DNA from: Citrobacter sp. JGM124
Lineage (GTDB): Bacteria; Pseudomonadota; Gammaproteobacteria; Enterobacterales; Enterobacteriaceae
Length of the DNA stretch: 64,000 nucleotides
Assembly: GCF_018257795.1 (NCBI RefSeq)
Contig: NZ_JAERJD010000002.1
Location: forward strand, 124,001-188,000
Reading direction: 5' to 3'
The position numbers and the translations under genes are program-made. Positions 48,362 through 58,901 of the stretch are shown piece after piece (within the stretch, counting starts at the first letter, position 1; the number at the start of each line of letters is the position of its first letter). Under the pieces are notes generated by a model that saw only the letters and a list, made by a program, of their open reading frames with translations, ran no database searches and was not told the origin of the DNA.

Positions 48362-50659
48362 ATGAAATTTAAATCGGCAATAAAACCTTATACTGAGGCA
48401 GCGGGAGGCTGGGACTCTTTAGAGTCAACCGCACGCTTTGTATTTGACAGTAAACATGCAATAAAGAATATGCGTAATTTAATGCGCATGAATAAAGCGA
48501 AGGGCTTTGATTGTCCGGGTTGCGCCTGGGGTGACGACAATAAAAGCACCTTTAGTTTCTGTGAGAATGGAGCCAAGGCTGTGGCCTGGGAAGCAACGCG
48601 TAGTGCGATCAACGCGGAATTTTTTGCGCAGCACAGCGTGTCCACACTTTATCAGCAAAGCGACTATTTTCTTGAATATCAAGGACGCCTGACGGAACCC
48701 CTGTGCTATAACCCTCTCACAGACCACTATGAACCCATTAGCTGGGATGACGCCTTTAAACTGATTGCGCAACATATCGCCGAGATGGCAACACCGGACG
48801 GTTTAGTACTCTACACCTCCGGGCGTGCCAGTAATGAGTCCTCTTATCTTTATCAGCTTTTCGGGCGCATGGTGGGTACCGCGCATTTTCCTGACTGTTC
48901 TAACTTGTGCCATGAAGCCAGTGGTGGTGGGTTAAAACTCAGTCTTGGCGTGGGGAAAGGCACCGTCAAACTTAGCGATTTTGAAAAAACGGATGCCATT
49001 TTTGTTTTCGGTCAGAATCCTGGTACCAATCATCCACGTATGCTTCACAGTTTGCGTCATGCCGCTGAACATGGTGCCAAAGTGGTAACCTTCAATACCC
49101 TGCGTGAACCTGGACTGGAACGTTTTGCTGATCCGCAAAAACCGCTTGAGGTTATTACTCATCTCTCCGGGGCCATCAGTACGAACTACTTCCAGCCTCA
49201 CCTCGGGGGGGATATGGCGGCGGTTCGTGGCATGGCGAAGGCCTTGCTGGAAACCCAGCGAGCCCTGGTAAGCGAGGGGCAGCCAGGTATTTTTGACCTT
49301 GCGTTTATTGAAGCCAACACCCAAGGTATTGAAGAATGGTTTGCGGTGCTTGATGCCACGCCATGGTCACTCATCACACAACAGTCAGGATTAAGTGAAC
49401 AGCAATTACGGGATGCGGCAAAAATCTGGCAGGAGGCTAAGGCGGTCATCGTCACCTGGGCCATGGGAATAACCCAGCACCAGCACGCCCTGCATACCGT
49501 GCGTGAAATTACTAACCTTCAGCTTTTAGGAGGCCATCTTGGCCGCCCCGGGGCGGGGATTTGTCCTGTGCGCGGCCACAGTAATGTGCAAGGTAATCGC
49601 ACCATGGGTATCGATGAAAAAGCCCCTGCCGCTCTCCTGGACAGTCTGGAACAGCACTTCCATTTTACCCCTTCACGTAAACACGGTTATCACGCGGTGG
49701 CTGCGCTGGAAGCAATGTTGGCGGGTAATGTGCCAGTATTTATCGCCTTAGGTGGTAACCTGGCTGCAGCGGCCCCGGACAGTCTGCGCAGTGAGCAGGC
49801 ATTACAGCGCTGTGGATTAACGGTTCATATTAGTACAAAACTGAATCGCAGCCATGTCGTACCCGGCAAAGCCTCCCTCATTTTACCTACCCTGGGCCGT
49901 ACCGAGCAGGATATTCAAGCCACCGGGCCACAGTTTATCACCGTTGAGGACTCTTTCAGTATGGTGCATGCCTCAGAAGGAGTGGGCAAACCTATTGCAG
50001 AGACTCAACGTTCTGAAACGGCTATTGTTGCAGGAATTGCAAATGCGGTATTGGGGGATAAATACCTGGACTGGCCAGAACTGGCGAGTGACTACAATTT
50101 AATTCGCGATCATATTGAAGCCACGATCCCTGGCTTCAGCGACTTTAACCGCCGCTGTGAACTTCCTGGGGGGTTCTATCTGGGCAATGCCGCTGCGGAG
50201 CTGCGGTTTAACACTGAGAGTGGTAAAGCGCAGTTCAGCAGCGTTCCTCTGCCAGACCTGTATCTGGGGGGAGACAGCTCTCGCTTTACGCTACAGACAC
50301 TGCGTTCTCACGATCAGTATAACACCACAATTTATGGGCTGGACGACCGTTATCGTGGCGTTTACGGGCAGCGTGAAGTTATCTTTATCCACCCGGATGA
50401 CATTCAGCAATTGGGGTTAAAAGCAGGGGATTATGTGGATATTGAAACCCTGTGGAACGATGGTATTCAGCGTAAAGTGAACCACTTCAAACTGGTTGCC
50501 TATAATATTCCCCGGGGGAATCTGGCGGCCTACTATCCGGAAACCAATCCGTTAGTACCACTCAGTTATTTTGGACAAGATACTGGCACACCTGCATCTA
50601 AATCTGTCCCGGTCACCCTCACCCCCAGTGAGAACCTGGCTCAACAGCGAATTGTCTGA
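48362..50659 (+). CDS. ydeP: YdeP/FdhF-like molybdopterin oxidoreductase
   Basis: A 765-residue protein, close in length to E. coli YdeP (759). GFDCPGCAWGDD (C51, C54) may ligate an Fe-S cluster. CHEASGGGLKLSLGVGKGTV, GQNPGTNHPRMLHSLR and ICPVRGHSNVQGNRTMGI mark the bis-MGD molybdenum-binding domains. TLRSHDQYNTTIYGLDDRYR is the C-terminal cofactor segment. It is a cytoplasmic oxidoreductase of unknown substrate, linked to acid resistance in E. coli. GGAAG lies 7 bases before the ATG at 48362; an ATG at 48326 is less likely. Gene symbol by similarity. Confidence 0.85.
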   Translation: MKFKSAIKPYTEAAGGWDSLESTARFVFDSKHAIKNMRNLMRMNKAKGFDCPGCAWGDDNKSTFSFCENGAKAVAWEATRSAINAEFFAQHSVSTLYQQSDYFLEYQGRLTEPLCYNPLTDHYEPISWDDAFKLIAQHIAEMATPDGLVLYTSGRASNESSYLYQLFGRMVGTAHFPDCSNLCHEASGGGLKLSLGVGKGTVKLSDFEKTDAIFVFGQNPGTNHPRMLHSLRHAAEHGAKVVTFNTLREPGLERFADPQKPLEVITHLSGAISTNYFQPHLGGDMAAVRGMAKALLETQRALVSEGQPGIFDLAFIEANTQGIEEWFAVLDATPWSLITQQSGLSEQQLRDAAKIWQEAKAVIVTWAMGITQHQHALHTVREITNLQLLGGHLGRPGAGICPVRGHSNVQGNRTMGIDEKAPAALLDSLEQHFHFTPSRKHGYHAVAALEAMLAGNVPVFIALGGNLAAAAPDSLRSEQALQRCGLTVHISTKLNRSHVVPGKASLILPTLGRTEQDIQATGPQFITVEDSFSMVHASEGVGKPIAETQRSETAIVAGIANAVLGDKYLDWPELASDYNLIRDHIEATIPGFSDFNRRCELPGGFYLGNAAAELRFNTESGKAQFSSVPLPDLYLGGDSSRFTLQTLRSHDQYNTTIYGLDDRYRGVYGQREVIFIHPDDIQQLGLKAGDYVDIETLWNDGIQRKVNHFKLVAYNIPRGNLAAYYPETNPLVPLSYFGQDTGTPASKSVPVTLTPSENLAQQRIV

Positions 50660-50667
50660 CGAAATCA

Positions 50668-50693
50668 CCGCCCGGAGGATATCCCCTGGGCGG
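50668..50693. terminator. Convergent stem-loop between ydeP and hrpA
   Basis: CCGCCC (50668-50673) and GGGCGG (50688-50693) pair, with inner GG/CC support, between two converging genes. Confidence 0.6.
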
Positions 50694-50705
50694 GATTCTA
50701 ATGTG

Positions 50706-53700
50706 CTACCCCACTGATTCAGTGGCTATCTGATCCATTGCCTGTAAAATACGCTTATCCGAAATAGGATACGGGGTTCCCAATTGCTGGGCAAAGTAAC
50801 TGACCCGTAGCTCTTCAATCATCCAGCGAATTTCCGCCACATCATCCTGTTCGCGACGGGTTGGTGACAGTTTGTTTAACCACTGCTGCCAGGCTTGCTG
50901 AACACTTTCGACCTTCAGCATTTGAGCCCGATCCCGGTGAGGATCAATCGCCATTTTCTCAAGCCGTTTTTCAATCGCCTGTAAGTAACGTAGTGTGTCC
51001 GCAAGATGACGAAAACCGTTACGTGTCACAAACCCACGATATACCAGCCCCGACATTTGCGCTTTTACGTCAGACAGACCCAAAGCCATGGTCATGTCTA
51101 CCCGCCCTTTCAAACGTTTATTAATGCTGAATACGCAGCTCAGGATCTGTTCTACTTGTCTGGCAATATCGACCACGGTGTCATTTAACTCCGCTCTCAC
51201 GCGCTCATGTAATTGCGCAAAGGCCTGCTCGGTCCACACCGCCCCACCATTTTCGGCAATCAGCTTATCGACACCACACGCAATACAGTCATCAATCAAC
51301 TCCAGCACTTTGCCATAGGGGTTAAAATAGAGCCCCAGCTTCGCCTTGTTCGGCAGTTTTTCATGCAGGTATTTCACCGGGGACGGAATATTAAGGAGTA
51401 ACAAGCGACGTAAACCTTGCCACATCGCCTGCTGCTGTTCCTGAGGATTATCAAACAGTTTAATCCCCACACTCTCTTTTTCATCCACCAGTGCCGGGAA
51501 GGCTTTCATACGATAGCCCCCACGCTTCTGCTCATAACTCTCAGGCAATTGGCCAAAACTCCAGATGTGGAGCCCTGATTGTTCGATACCATCATCCGCC
51601 ACGGCGGACAATGTATGCTGAATTTTCTCTTTCAGTGCTGCTTTTAGTTCAGTGAGGTTTTTCCCCTCCGCCAGTTTTTTATGGTGTTCATCCACCACCC
51701 GGAAAGTGATTTTTAGATGATCGGGCACCGCATCCCAGTTCCATGCTTCCCGGTCAATGGTTGTCCCGGTCATACGTCGGAATTCACGCTCCAGACTATC
51801 CAGCAAAGGCGAGGCTAAGGGCGTTGCCCGACTCAAGAAGGCTTCCGCATAGTTAGGGGCTGGCACCAGACCACGGCGAACAGGTTTCGGCAGTGATTTA
51901 ATCAGTGCAATAATCAGCTCACGACGCACACCTGGGATCTGCCATTCAAACTCACTTTCCTCAACCTGATTAAGGAGAGGAAGAGGGATATGGACAGTCA
52001 CACCATCAGCATCGGCCCCGGGTTCAAACTGATAACTGAGGCGTAACTTCAGGCTCCCCTGATACCAGACGTTAGGATAATCGAGTCTGCTGACTTGCTC
52101 CGCTCCCTCTTTAATCAGCATACTCTTTTCAAAACTGAGCAAATCTGGCGTAGTACGCTGAGTGATTTTCCACCATTTATCAAAATGACGAGCGGAAATA
52201 ACGTCCTGAGCAATACGCTTATCATAAAATTCAAACAGCGATTCGTCATCCACCAGAATGTCTCGACGACGTGATTTATGCTCCAGCGTCTCCACTTCCG
52301 CTCGCAGTTTCAGGTTATCCCGTAAGAAAGTATGGCGCGTCTGCCAGTCCCCTTCCACCAGGGCATGACGAATAAACAACTCACGGCTGAGTACTGGGTC
52401 TATCTGGCTGTAATTAACTTTACGACCGGTAACAATGGGCAAGCCATAGAGCGTGACTTTCTCCACCGCCATCACCGCACCTTGCGCTTTTTCCCAGTGA
52501 GGTTCACTGTAGCTACGTTTAATCAGATGCTGTGCAAGGGGTTCTATCCATTCAGGGTCAATACGGGCCGCAATACGCCCCCACAGGCGGCTGGTTTCCA
52601 CCAATTCCGCGACCATCGTCCATTTAGGCGGTTTTTTAAACAGCCCTGAGCCAGGAAAAATTGAAAAGCGTGCATTACGTGCACCGGTATACTCTTGTTT
52701 ATCCGTATCTTTCTGACCAACTTGCGATAACAAGCCGGTTAACAGCGCACAGTGCAGGCCCCGGAAATCTGCTGGTTCACTGTTAACAGGTAAGCCCTGC
52801 TCTTTCACTACCTGACGTAACTGGGTATAGATATCCTGCCATTCCCGTACCCGTAAGTAGTTGAGATAGTCCAGCTTGCACTGGCGGCGGAACTGGTTAG
52901 TTGACAAGGCTTTTTGCTGTTCGCCCACGTAGTTCCACAAATTAACATAGGCCAGAAAGTCTGACTCTTTATCCTGAAAACGTTGATGTTTTTCCGCCGA
53001 TGCTTGCTGTTTATCCATGGGGCGTTCCCGGGGATCTTGGATCGACAATGCCGATACAATAATCATCACCTCACGAACACAGGCAAATTTCTGTGCTTCC
53101 AGCACCATTTTAGCTAACCGTGGGTCCACCGGGAGCTGGGAGAGTAAACGCCCTGATGGCGTCAACTTATAGGCAGTTTGCTGATCATCACCGGTAATAG
53201 CGCCCAGTTCCTGTAGCAGGCGTACACCATCCTGAATATTGCGCTTATCCGGCGCTTCGACAAACGGAAAGGCCTGGATATCTCCGAGGCCCAGGGCGGT
53301 CATTTGCAGAATAACGGAGGCCAGGTTGGTACGCAGAATCTCCGGGTCGGTAAATGCCGGGCGTGAGAGAAAGTCTTGCTCGTCATAAAGACGAATACAG
53401 ATCCCTTCGGAAACACGCCCACAGCGCCCTTTTCGCTGGTTAGCGGAGGCTTGGGAAACAGGCTCAATGGGTAGGCGCTGGACTTTAGTCCGATAGCTAT
53501 AACGGCTAATGCGCGCCGTACCGGGGTCAATAACATATTTAATGCCCGGTACGGTCAGTGATGTTTCAGCCACGTTAGTGGCCAGTACAATGCGTCGCCC
53601 GACATGGCTCTGGAAAACCCGATTCTGTTCACTATTAGAAAGACGTGCATAGAGTGGCAAAATTTCAGTGTGGGGGAGCGCCAGTTTATTTAACGCATCG

Positions 53701-54617
53701 GCGGTGTCACGGATTTCGCGCTCTCCACTCATGAAAATCAGAATATCGCCCGGACTTTCACGGCCCAGTTCATCAACGGCATCAAAAATAGCCTGCAACT
53801 GGTCACGATCGGTATCGTCATTATTTTCCACTAAAGGACGATATCGCACCTCAACAGGATAGGTACGCCCTGAGACTTCAATCACCGGGGCATGATTAAA
53901 ATGCCGTGAGAAGCGTTGCGGATCGATCGTCGCGGAAGTGATTATTACTTTCAGATCAGGGCGTTTTGGCAGCAATTCACGCAAATAGCCCAGCAGGAAG
54001 TCAATATTCAGGCTGCGTTCATGGGCTTCATCAATAATCAGGGTGTCATATTGCATCAACAACCGATCTTGCTGGATCTCAGCCAGCAAAATACCGTCTG
54101 TCATCAGTTTAACTTGGGTATTTTCACTGACGCTATCGGTGAAACGCACTTTATAGCCGACGGTACTGCCCGGTTCGCTGTTTAACTCTTCGGCAATACG
54201 ATTGGCTACGGTACGGGCCGCAAGACGACGAGGCTGGGTATGGCCAATCAGCCCTTTAATGCCTCGCCCCAGTTCCATGCATATTTTTGGCAACTGGGTC
54301 GTTTTCCCCGACCCGGTCTCCCCGGCCACAATCACCACTTGGTGATCACGAATGGCGGCTAAAATATCGTCTTTCTTTTGACTGACAGGCAAATTTTCTG
54401 GGTAGCTTATTGCCGGGGTAGCCGCCTGACGCCGCTGCACTCGTGCTTCAGCAACCGTGATCTCACCGGCCAGTGTCGTCAGTAACTTCTGCAGTGATTG
54501 CGGATCTTTGACCTTCTTTGCCCCATGCAAGCGCCGGGAAAAACGCTGTTTATCGCGCAACATTAACCCGTCCAGACGGGAAAACAGAGAGGACAGTGAG
54601 TGTGTGTTTATTTCCAT
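50706..54617 (-). CDS. hrpA: ATP-dependent RNA helicase HrpA (DEAH family)
   Basis: About 1303 residues, nearly the length of E. coli HrpA (1300). Helicase core motifs are intact: Walker A VIVAGETGSGKTTQLPKI, DEAH box IIDEAHERSLNIDFLLGY, SAT motif ITSATIDPQRF and motif VI SQASANQRKGRCGRVSEG. The OB-fold and the long HrpA-specific C-terminal domain follow. It unwinds RNA and, in E. coli, resolves stalled or collided ribosomes and processes mRNA. The frame begins at 54662, but MEINTHSLSSLFSRLDGLML (54617) matches the family start; an ATG at 54620 is adjacent. It is divergent from azoR, as in E. coli. Confidence 0.96.
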   Translation of the reverse strand: MEINTHSLSSLFSRLDGLMLRDKQRFSRRLHGAKKVKDPQSLQKLLTTLAGEITVAEARVQRRQAATPAISYPENLPVSQKKDDILAAIRDHQVVIVAGETGSGKTTQLPKICMELGRGIKGLIGHTQPRRLAARTVANRIAEELNSEPGSTVGYKVRFTDSVSENTQVKLMTDGILLAEIQQDRLLMQYDTLIIDEAHERSLNIDFLLGYLRELLPKRPDLKVIITSATIDPQRFSRHFNHAPVIEVSGRTYPVEVRYRPLVENNDDTDRDQLQAIFDAVDELGRESPGDILIFMSGEREIRDTADALNKLALPHTEILPLYARLSNSEQNRVFQSHVGRRIVLATNVAETSLTVPGIKYVIDPGTARISRYSYRTKVQRLPIEPVSQASANQRKGRCGRVSEGICIRLYDEQDFLSRPAFTDPEILRTNLASVILQMTALGLGDIQAFPFVEAPDKRNIQDGVRLLQELGAITGDDQQTAYKLTPSGRLLSQLPVDPRLAKMVLEAQKFACVREVMIIVSALSIQDPRERPMDKQQASAEKHQRFQDKESDFLAYVNLWNYVGEQQKALSTNQFRRQCKLDYLNYLRVREWQDIYTQLRQVVKEQGLPVNSEPADFRGLHCALLTGLLSQVGQKDTDKQEYTGARNARFSIFPGSGLFKKPPKWTMVAELVETSRLWGRIAARIDPEWIEPLAQHLIKRSYSEPHWEKAQGAVMAVEKVTLYGLPIVTGRKVNYSQIDPVLSRELFIRHALVEGDWQTRHTFLRDNLKLRAEVETLEHKSRRRDILVDDESLFEFYDKRIAQDVISARHFDKWWKITQRTTPDLLSFEKSMLIKEGAEQVSRLDYPNVWYQGSLKLRLSYQFEPGADADGVTVHIPLPLLNQVEESEFEWQIPGVRRELIIALIKSLPKPVRRGLVPAPNYAEAFLSRATPLASPLLDSLEREFRRMTGTTIDREAWNWDAVPDHLKITFRVVDEHHKKLAEGKNLTELKAALKEKIQHTLSAVADDGIEQSGLHIWSFGQLPESYEQKRGGYRMKAFPALVDEKESVGIKLFDNPQEQQQAMWQGLRRLLLLNIPSPVKYLHEKLPNKAKLGLYFNPYGKVLELIDDCIACGVDKLIAENGGAVWTEQAFAQLHERVRAELNDTVVDIARQVEQILSCVFSINKRLKGRVDMTMALGLSDVKAQMSGLVYRGFVTRNGFRHLADTLRYLQAIEKRLEKMAIDPHRDRAQMLKVESVQQAWQQWLNKLSPTRREQDDVAEIRWMIEELRVSYFAQQLGTPYPISDKRILQAMDQIATESVG

Positions 54618-54763
54618 CATTGCTGTCGTAAAAACGCTCCAAGTCACGCAAATGTAAATCATCGTTTTGATATTCTGTATTTTACCACAGCTGATCTTGT
54701 CGTGTGTTGTTCAATAAATTCGAATATAGGGTTCGATTTATTACGCTATCTCTGTAGCGATAA

Positions 54764-55429
<666 letters not shown>

Positions 55430-55446
55430 TTAGCCACTGATGTTCC

Positions 55447-55474
55447 AGGAATGGGCTCGCGCCCATTCCTTTTT
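55447..55474 (+). terminator. Intrinsic terminator after azoR
   Basis: AGGAATGGGC and GCCCATTCCT form a 10-bp stem with a TCGC loop followed by TTTT. Confidence 0.88.
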
Positions 55475-55509
55475 GTCTTTCAAATATTCTGCCAGAATAG
55501 CCTGACCAT

Positions 55510-55845
55510 TCACTGCTGTTTTTTTAGCCACTGCCCATTAATGCCACGCACATACTCACCAGGTCGGGCCTTATCCACCAATTTTTGCCCAGCCAGTCTT
55601 GCCACATCACTGCGGGTCATCTGGTTTTTGGTTGCCAGCTGTTGGTATATCTCACTGCGGGAAGCATTAATTCTGGTCACTAAAGCCTGCGTCTCGGGGT
55701 CCTGCCTGACCGCGCCAAGGTAGCCATTTAACGTTTCACCAACACGCCCTTGCTCCCGTGCTTCATTAAGGGTCAGTGCCAGGGCAGATTGCCCCACCAG
55801 CAAGAGCAGTGCAAATAACCCGTTAATGACTCTTTTCATGTTCAT
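55510..55845 (-). CDS. ydbL: YdbL-family periplasmic protein (DUF1318)
   Basis: A 111-residue precursor with an N-terminal signal peptide (MKRVINGLFALLLLVGQSAL and the ALA cut site). The mature part LTLNEAREQGRVGETLNGYL, then QMTRSDVARLAGQKLVDKAR and PGEYVRGINGQWL, matches E. coli YdbL. It is part of the ydbH-ynbE-ydbL system connecting the inner and outer membrane for phospholipid transport. The ATG at 55845 has GGGGA just upstream; the ATG at 55839 is an alternative. It starts about 11 bases after ynbE. Confidence 0.9.
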   Translation of the reverse strand: MNMKRVINGLFALLLLVGQSALALTLNEAREQGRVGETLNGYLGAVRQDPETQALVTRINASRSEIYQQLATKNQMTRSDVARLAGQKLVDKARPGEYVRGINGQWLKKQQ

Positions 55846-55856
55846 GCGTTCCCCAT

Positions 55857-56048
55857 TCAAAACACGTCCTGACGATTTTTTAATAAAGCTTCAACGTCTT
55901 TATCCGCTTTGATAAAAATTTCGTGCTCAATTTTGACGTTCATATTAATGGTTATAGGCTCTTTGGGTGCCGCCACTTCAATACGCGGTACACAAGCCGT
56001 TAGCAAAAACAGGCATACGACCACTTGTGCAACCAGGACGCTCTTCAT
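55857..56048 (-). CDS. ynbE: YnbE outer-membrane lipoprotein
   Basis: A 63-residue lipoprotein: signal MKSVLVAQVVVCLFLLTAC with lipobox LTAC. The mature part PRIEVAAPKEPITINMNVKI and ADKDVEALL is nearly the same as E. coli YnbE. YnbE stacks with the end of the YdbH bridge at the outer membrane. The gene start overlaps the ydbH stop by four bases. Confidence 0.93.
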   Translation of the reverse strand: MKSVLVAQVVVCLFLLTACVPRIEVAAPKEPITINMNVKIEHEIFIKADKDVEALLKNRQDVF

Positions 56049-58720
56049 TGTTTCTCCTCACAAACCAGGTCGTTTTTCTTACAAGGTACCAACGGCAGTG
56101 CAGCATTTTCCTCTAACCAGCTTTGTAAGTTTTCACCAAAGCGTAAACTACGCCACAGGGAAAAGATATTTTCCTGATGGTGGTAATTAAGATTAACACT
56201 ACTGCTTTTGCCATTCTGGCGACTCACCCCTGTAACCGTGGCATACATTTCCATCTCCCCTAGATTATCAAGGCTAACTCGAGCCCAGGAACGGGTGATC
56301 TCCAGATACCGAATCCAGGACATTGCCGCCCCGGCCGCAATGTTTTTGTCAGCTATAGCGTCCGCCATATCCTTATCCATCCGGAAAGTCATGGCTCCCG
56401 GGCTGGTGATCCAGCCATCTTTCACTATCCATTTGGGGTGATTGAGCCATAAAGGTAATCCCCCATTGATTCGCCCTGAAAAAGTGAATTGTTTCAGCTT
56501 AATGGCATGAACCAGTTCACTGGAGGACAGATCTTGCAGGCGGATTAAAGCGGCATCTTTTTGCGGCATGGTCAACTGCTGCATTATGACCTTCCCGCCC
56601 AGAACATCCGCACTTACATGACTTAACCACAGGGGATTCCGTTCATCCCAGGGATACCCGCCTTGCAGGTCAGCAGTCACATTTTGCACTCTGAACTGGT
56701 TACGAATTTCCGCTATTCGCAAGCTTACCGGGCCACGCACACCTAAATGCCAGCGCGAGTCTTGGTAACGGAATGGTAAAACAAAATCGACACCATTAAT
56801 CTGATTATCGGGCAGCCACAGCTTCCCCCCTTTCACAACACCATGCCCCCCGGCTTCAAAGCCTTGCCCTTTCGCGGCGGAGAAAGCGACTTGTGCAAAA
56901 AGATCCCCCCCTTTCATTTCCATCTTCCAGTCAGCAGGAAGCAGGGGCTGGAACACCGTTAATGACTGTTTTGGCCACCAGGCCTCACCCCGTAGACGTT
57001 CAGCATCCCAGCGCCCGGAGACGCGTACCGGGCCAATGGCTTTCGCCCGGAGTTCCCCCTTAAACTGGAAGTCTGCCGGCGTGCGGCCATCAACAGTGAA
57101 CGTCAGTGCCGCCGGTGGAAGCTCACTGCCCCCGGTTCCGAACAGGGTTCGGCCTGTTTCCAGAACAAATGCCCCCGTTAACTGTTGCGGCTCACCGGTG
57201 TCCCAAAATAGCGGGCGGACTAAATGGAGCCGTGGTTTGCTAACGAGCATGGAACCATATTCAAGTTTATCAAAACCGGTGGACAAGGTGCTAAACTGGA
57301 TACGCTTATCGCGCCATTCCCCCTCTCCCTGAACATCCCACTTCGCCTGTACGGGAGCAAATAAGCCACGCCCCCAATAACGCCATTGCCAAAGCCCCTG
57401 ATTCTCATAGGGCAGGAAGTTTTTTGCTTTGCCATCCAGGTGCAGCGTCATCTCCCCCAGGACATTTTGCCGCGCCCGTAGAATGGCCTGCAGACGGCCA
57501 TCGATACCCTGGCGGGAAATACGCACCCCGGCCAGGGGCCAGCGGACATCATCAATATTCAGTGCTTCATTGACCTGCCCCCGGGAGGCTAGCAAAGACC
57601 CGGGATGAAACGTAAACAAGGGGTCAATAATCGTCCCACTAAGTTGCCCCCGTAACAACGCATAGAGGATGAGTTGTTCTCTTTTAATTTCACCAGTTAG
57701 TTGTAGTGGTAATGCACTGTCAAGCAGACTCAGCTTGCCTGGGCCAATATTGAGCACCGCATTACCTTTACCCGCGCGCCCTTCGCTGACCATATTCATG
57801 CGCCCACTGAGGGTCATATTTTCCAGCCCCTGTTGCCAGCCATCAACCCGTAGCGCCAGCCCCCCCCGAAGGGGAAAACCGGTATAGGGCCACTGCCACA
57901 GTCCCTGTTCAATCGTTAACCGCTCCCCTTCCACAGACCAGGGAAGGGCCAGTAATAGCGTCTGTTTATCCGCTTCAATAACGTTCAGAAGGCCGGCATT
58001 TTTCCGCCAGTGTAGATGCACATCCAGGGGCCCGGGTATATTCGGCGAAACAAAACGGGTACTCAGCTGTCCCTCTGGAGGAATACCATCCGGGTTAATT
58101 GCCAGAGTGAGTTTCCCGACTAACTCAAGCGGGGGAACGGCTTCCCCCAGGGTCACACGCAGGGCACTCACCTCCAGTGATTGCTGGCGCAGTATCAAAT
58201 GCGTGGAGATCAACGATCCCTCATAGTGAAGTTCCTGCCGGCTCGGAGTCAGAGCAAGTTGCAAAGCGCCCTGGTATTGTGGCCAGGGGGTGATCAGCAG
58301 ATTATCAATATTAACCCAGCTATTCGGCAGTAATTGCTGCAGGGTACTGAGAGCGAGGGGGGCATCATCACTGGTTTTATCGCCTGCTAATGAAGAAAAG
58401 CAGTCAGGATTAACCTGCAGTTCCCCCACATCCAGCTGCCAGCGACTGGGATGGCTAAGGCGAGCATTTTTTACTCCCGCGACCTCACAGTGCCCGGCCC
58501 AGTAACGAATACCTGGCACAGAAATAGCCCATCGTTCCAGGCGAATGCCAGAGTCCATCGTGATACTGCTCCCGGGAGGGAGCCAGTATCCCGCAACCCT
58601 CGGCAACCAGGATGATAAAGACAAAAATAACGATAACGGCAGTATCACCAGCACCAACAGCAGGGCAATAATCGCCTTATACTTTCCCTTCATGGGTGAT
58701 TTATCTTCCTGATTTTGCAT
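56045..58720 (-). CDS. ydbH: YdbH, AsmA-like intermembrane bridge protein
   Basis: An 891-residue protein, a little longer than E. coli YdbH (879). A single N-terminal membrane helix (about residues 16-36, IIALLLVLVILPLSLFLSL) anchors it in the inner membrane. The long periplasmic part is beta-rich, ending with HHQENIFSLWRSLRFGENLQ. It is one of three redundant AsmA-like bridges (with TamB and YhdP) that move phospholipids to the outer membrane. The ATG at 58720 has AGG 8 bases upstream. It is the first gene of the ydbH-ynbE-ydbL operon and divergent from ldhA. Confidence 0.92.
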   Translation of the reverse strand: MQNQEDKSPMKGKYKAIIALLLVLVILPLSLFLSLSSWLPRVAGYWLPPGSSITMDSGIRLERWAISVPGIRYWAGHCEVAGVKNARLSHPSRWQLDVGELQVNPDCFSSLAGDKTSDDAPLALSTLQQLLPNSWVNIDNLLITPWPQYQGALQLALTPSRQELHYEGSLISTHLILRQQSLEVSALRVTLGEAVPPLELVGKLTLAINPDGIPPEGQLSTRFVSPNIPGPLDVHLHWRKNAGLLNVIEADKQTLLLALPWSVEGERLTIEQGLWQWPYTGFPLRGGLALRVDGWQQGLENMTLSGRMNMVSEGRAGKGNAVLNIGPGKLSLLDSALPLQLTGEIKREQLILYALLRGQLSGTIIDPLFTFHPGSLLASRGQVNEALNIDDVRWPLAGVRISRQGIDGRLQAILRARQNVLGEMTLHLDGKAKNFLPYENQGLWQWRYWGRGLFAPVQAKWDVQGEGEWRDKRIQFSTLSTGFDKLEYGSMLVSKPRLHLVRPLFWDTGEPQQLTGAFVLETGRTLFGTGGSELPPAALTFTVDGRTPADFQFKGELRAKAIGPVRVSGRWDAERLRGEAWWPKQSLTVFQPLLPADWKMEMKGGDLFAQVAFSAAKGQGFEAGGHGVVKGGKLWLPDNQINGVDFVLPFRYQDSRWHLGVRGPVSLRIAEIRNQFRVQNVTADLQGGYPWDERNPLWLSHVSADVLGGKVIMQQLTMPQKDAALIRLQDLSSSELVHAIKLKQFTFSGRINGGLPLWLNHPKWIVKDGWITSPGAMTFRMDKDMADAIADKNIAAGAAMSWIRYLEITRSWARVSLDNLGEMEMYATVTGVSRQNGKSSSVNLNYHHQENIFSLWRSLRFGENLQSWLEENAALPLVPCKKNDLVCEEKQ

Positions 58721-58901
58721 AATTTAAGCCTGATACTTTGCTATTTCGACCAGCCTGAGTCTGTTAAAAAAACGTATAATGAACAAGTTTAGCGGTTCAG
58801 CGAAAGAAAAGCGCCTCAAGTGAGGATGTTTAACTATCCTGATTTGTATGCTGATTTTAAGCATGATAATTTTATGCCATAGCCTTTTGGAGAGCGATAT
58901 G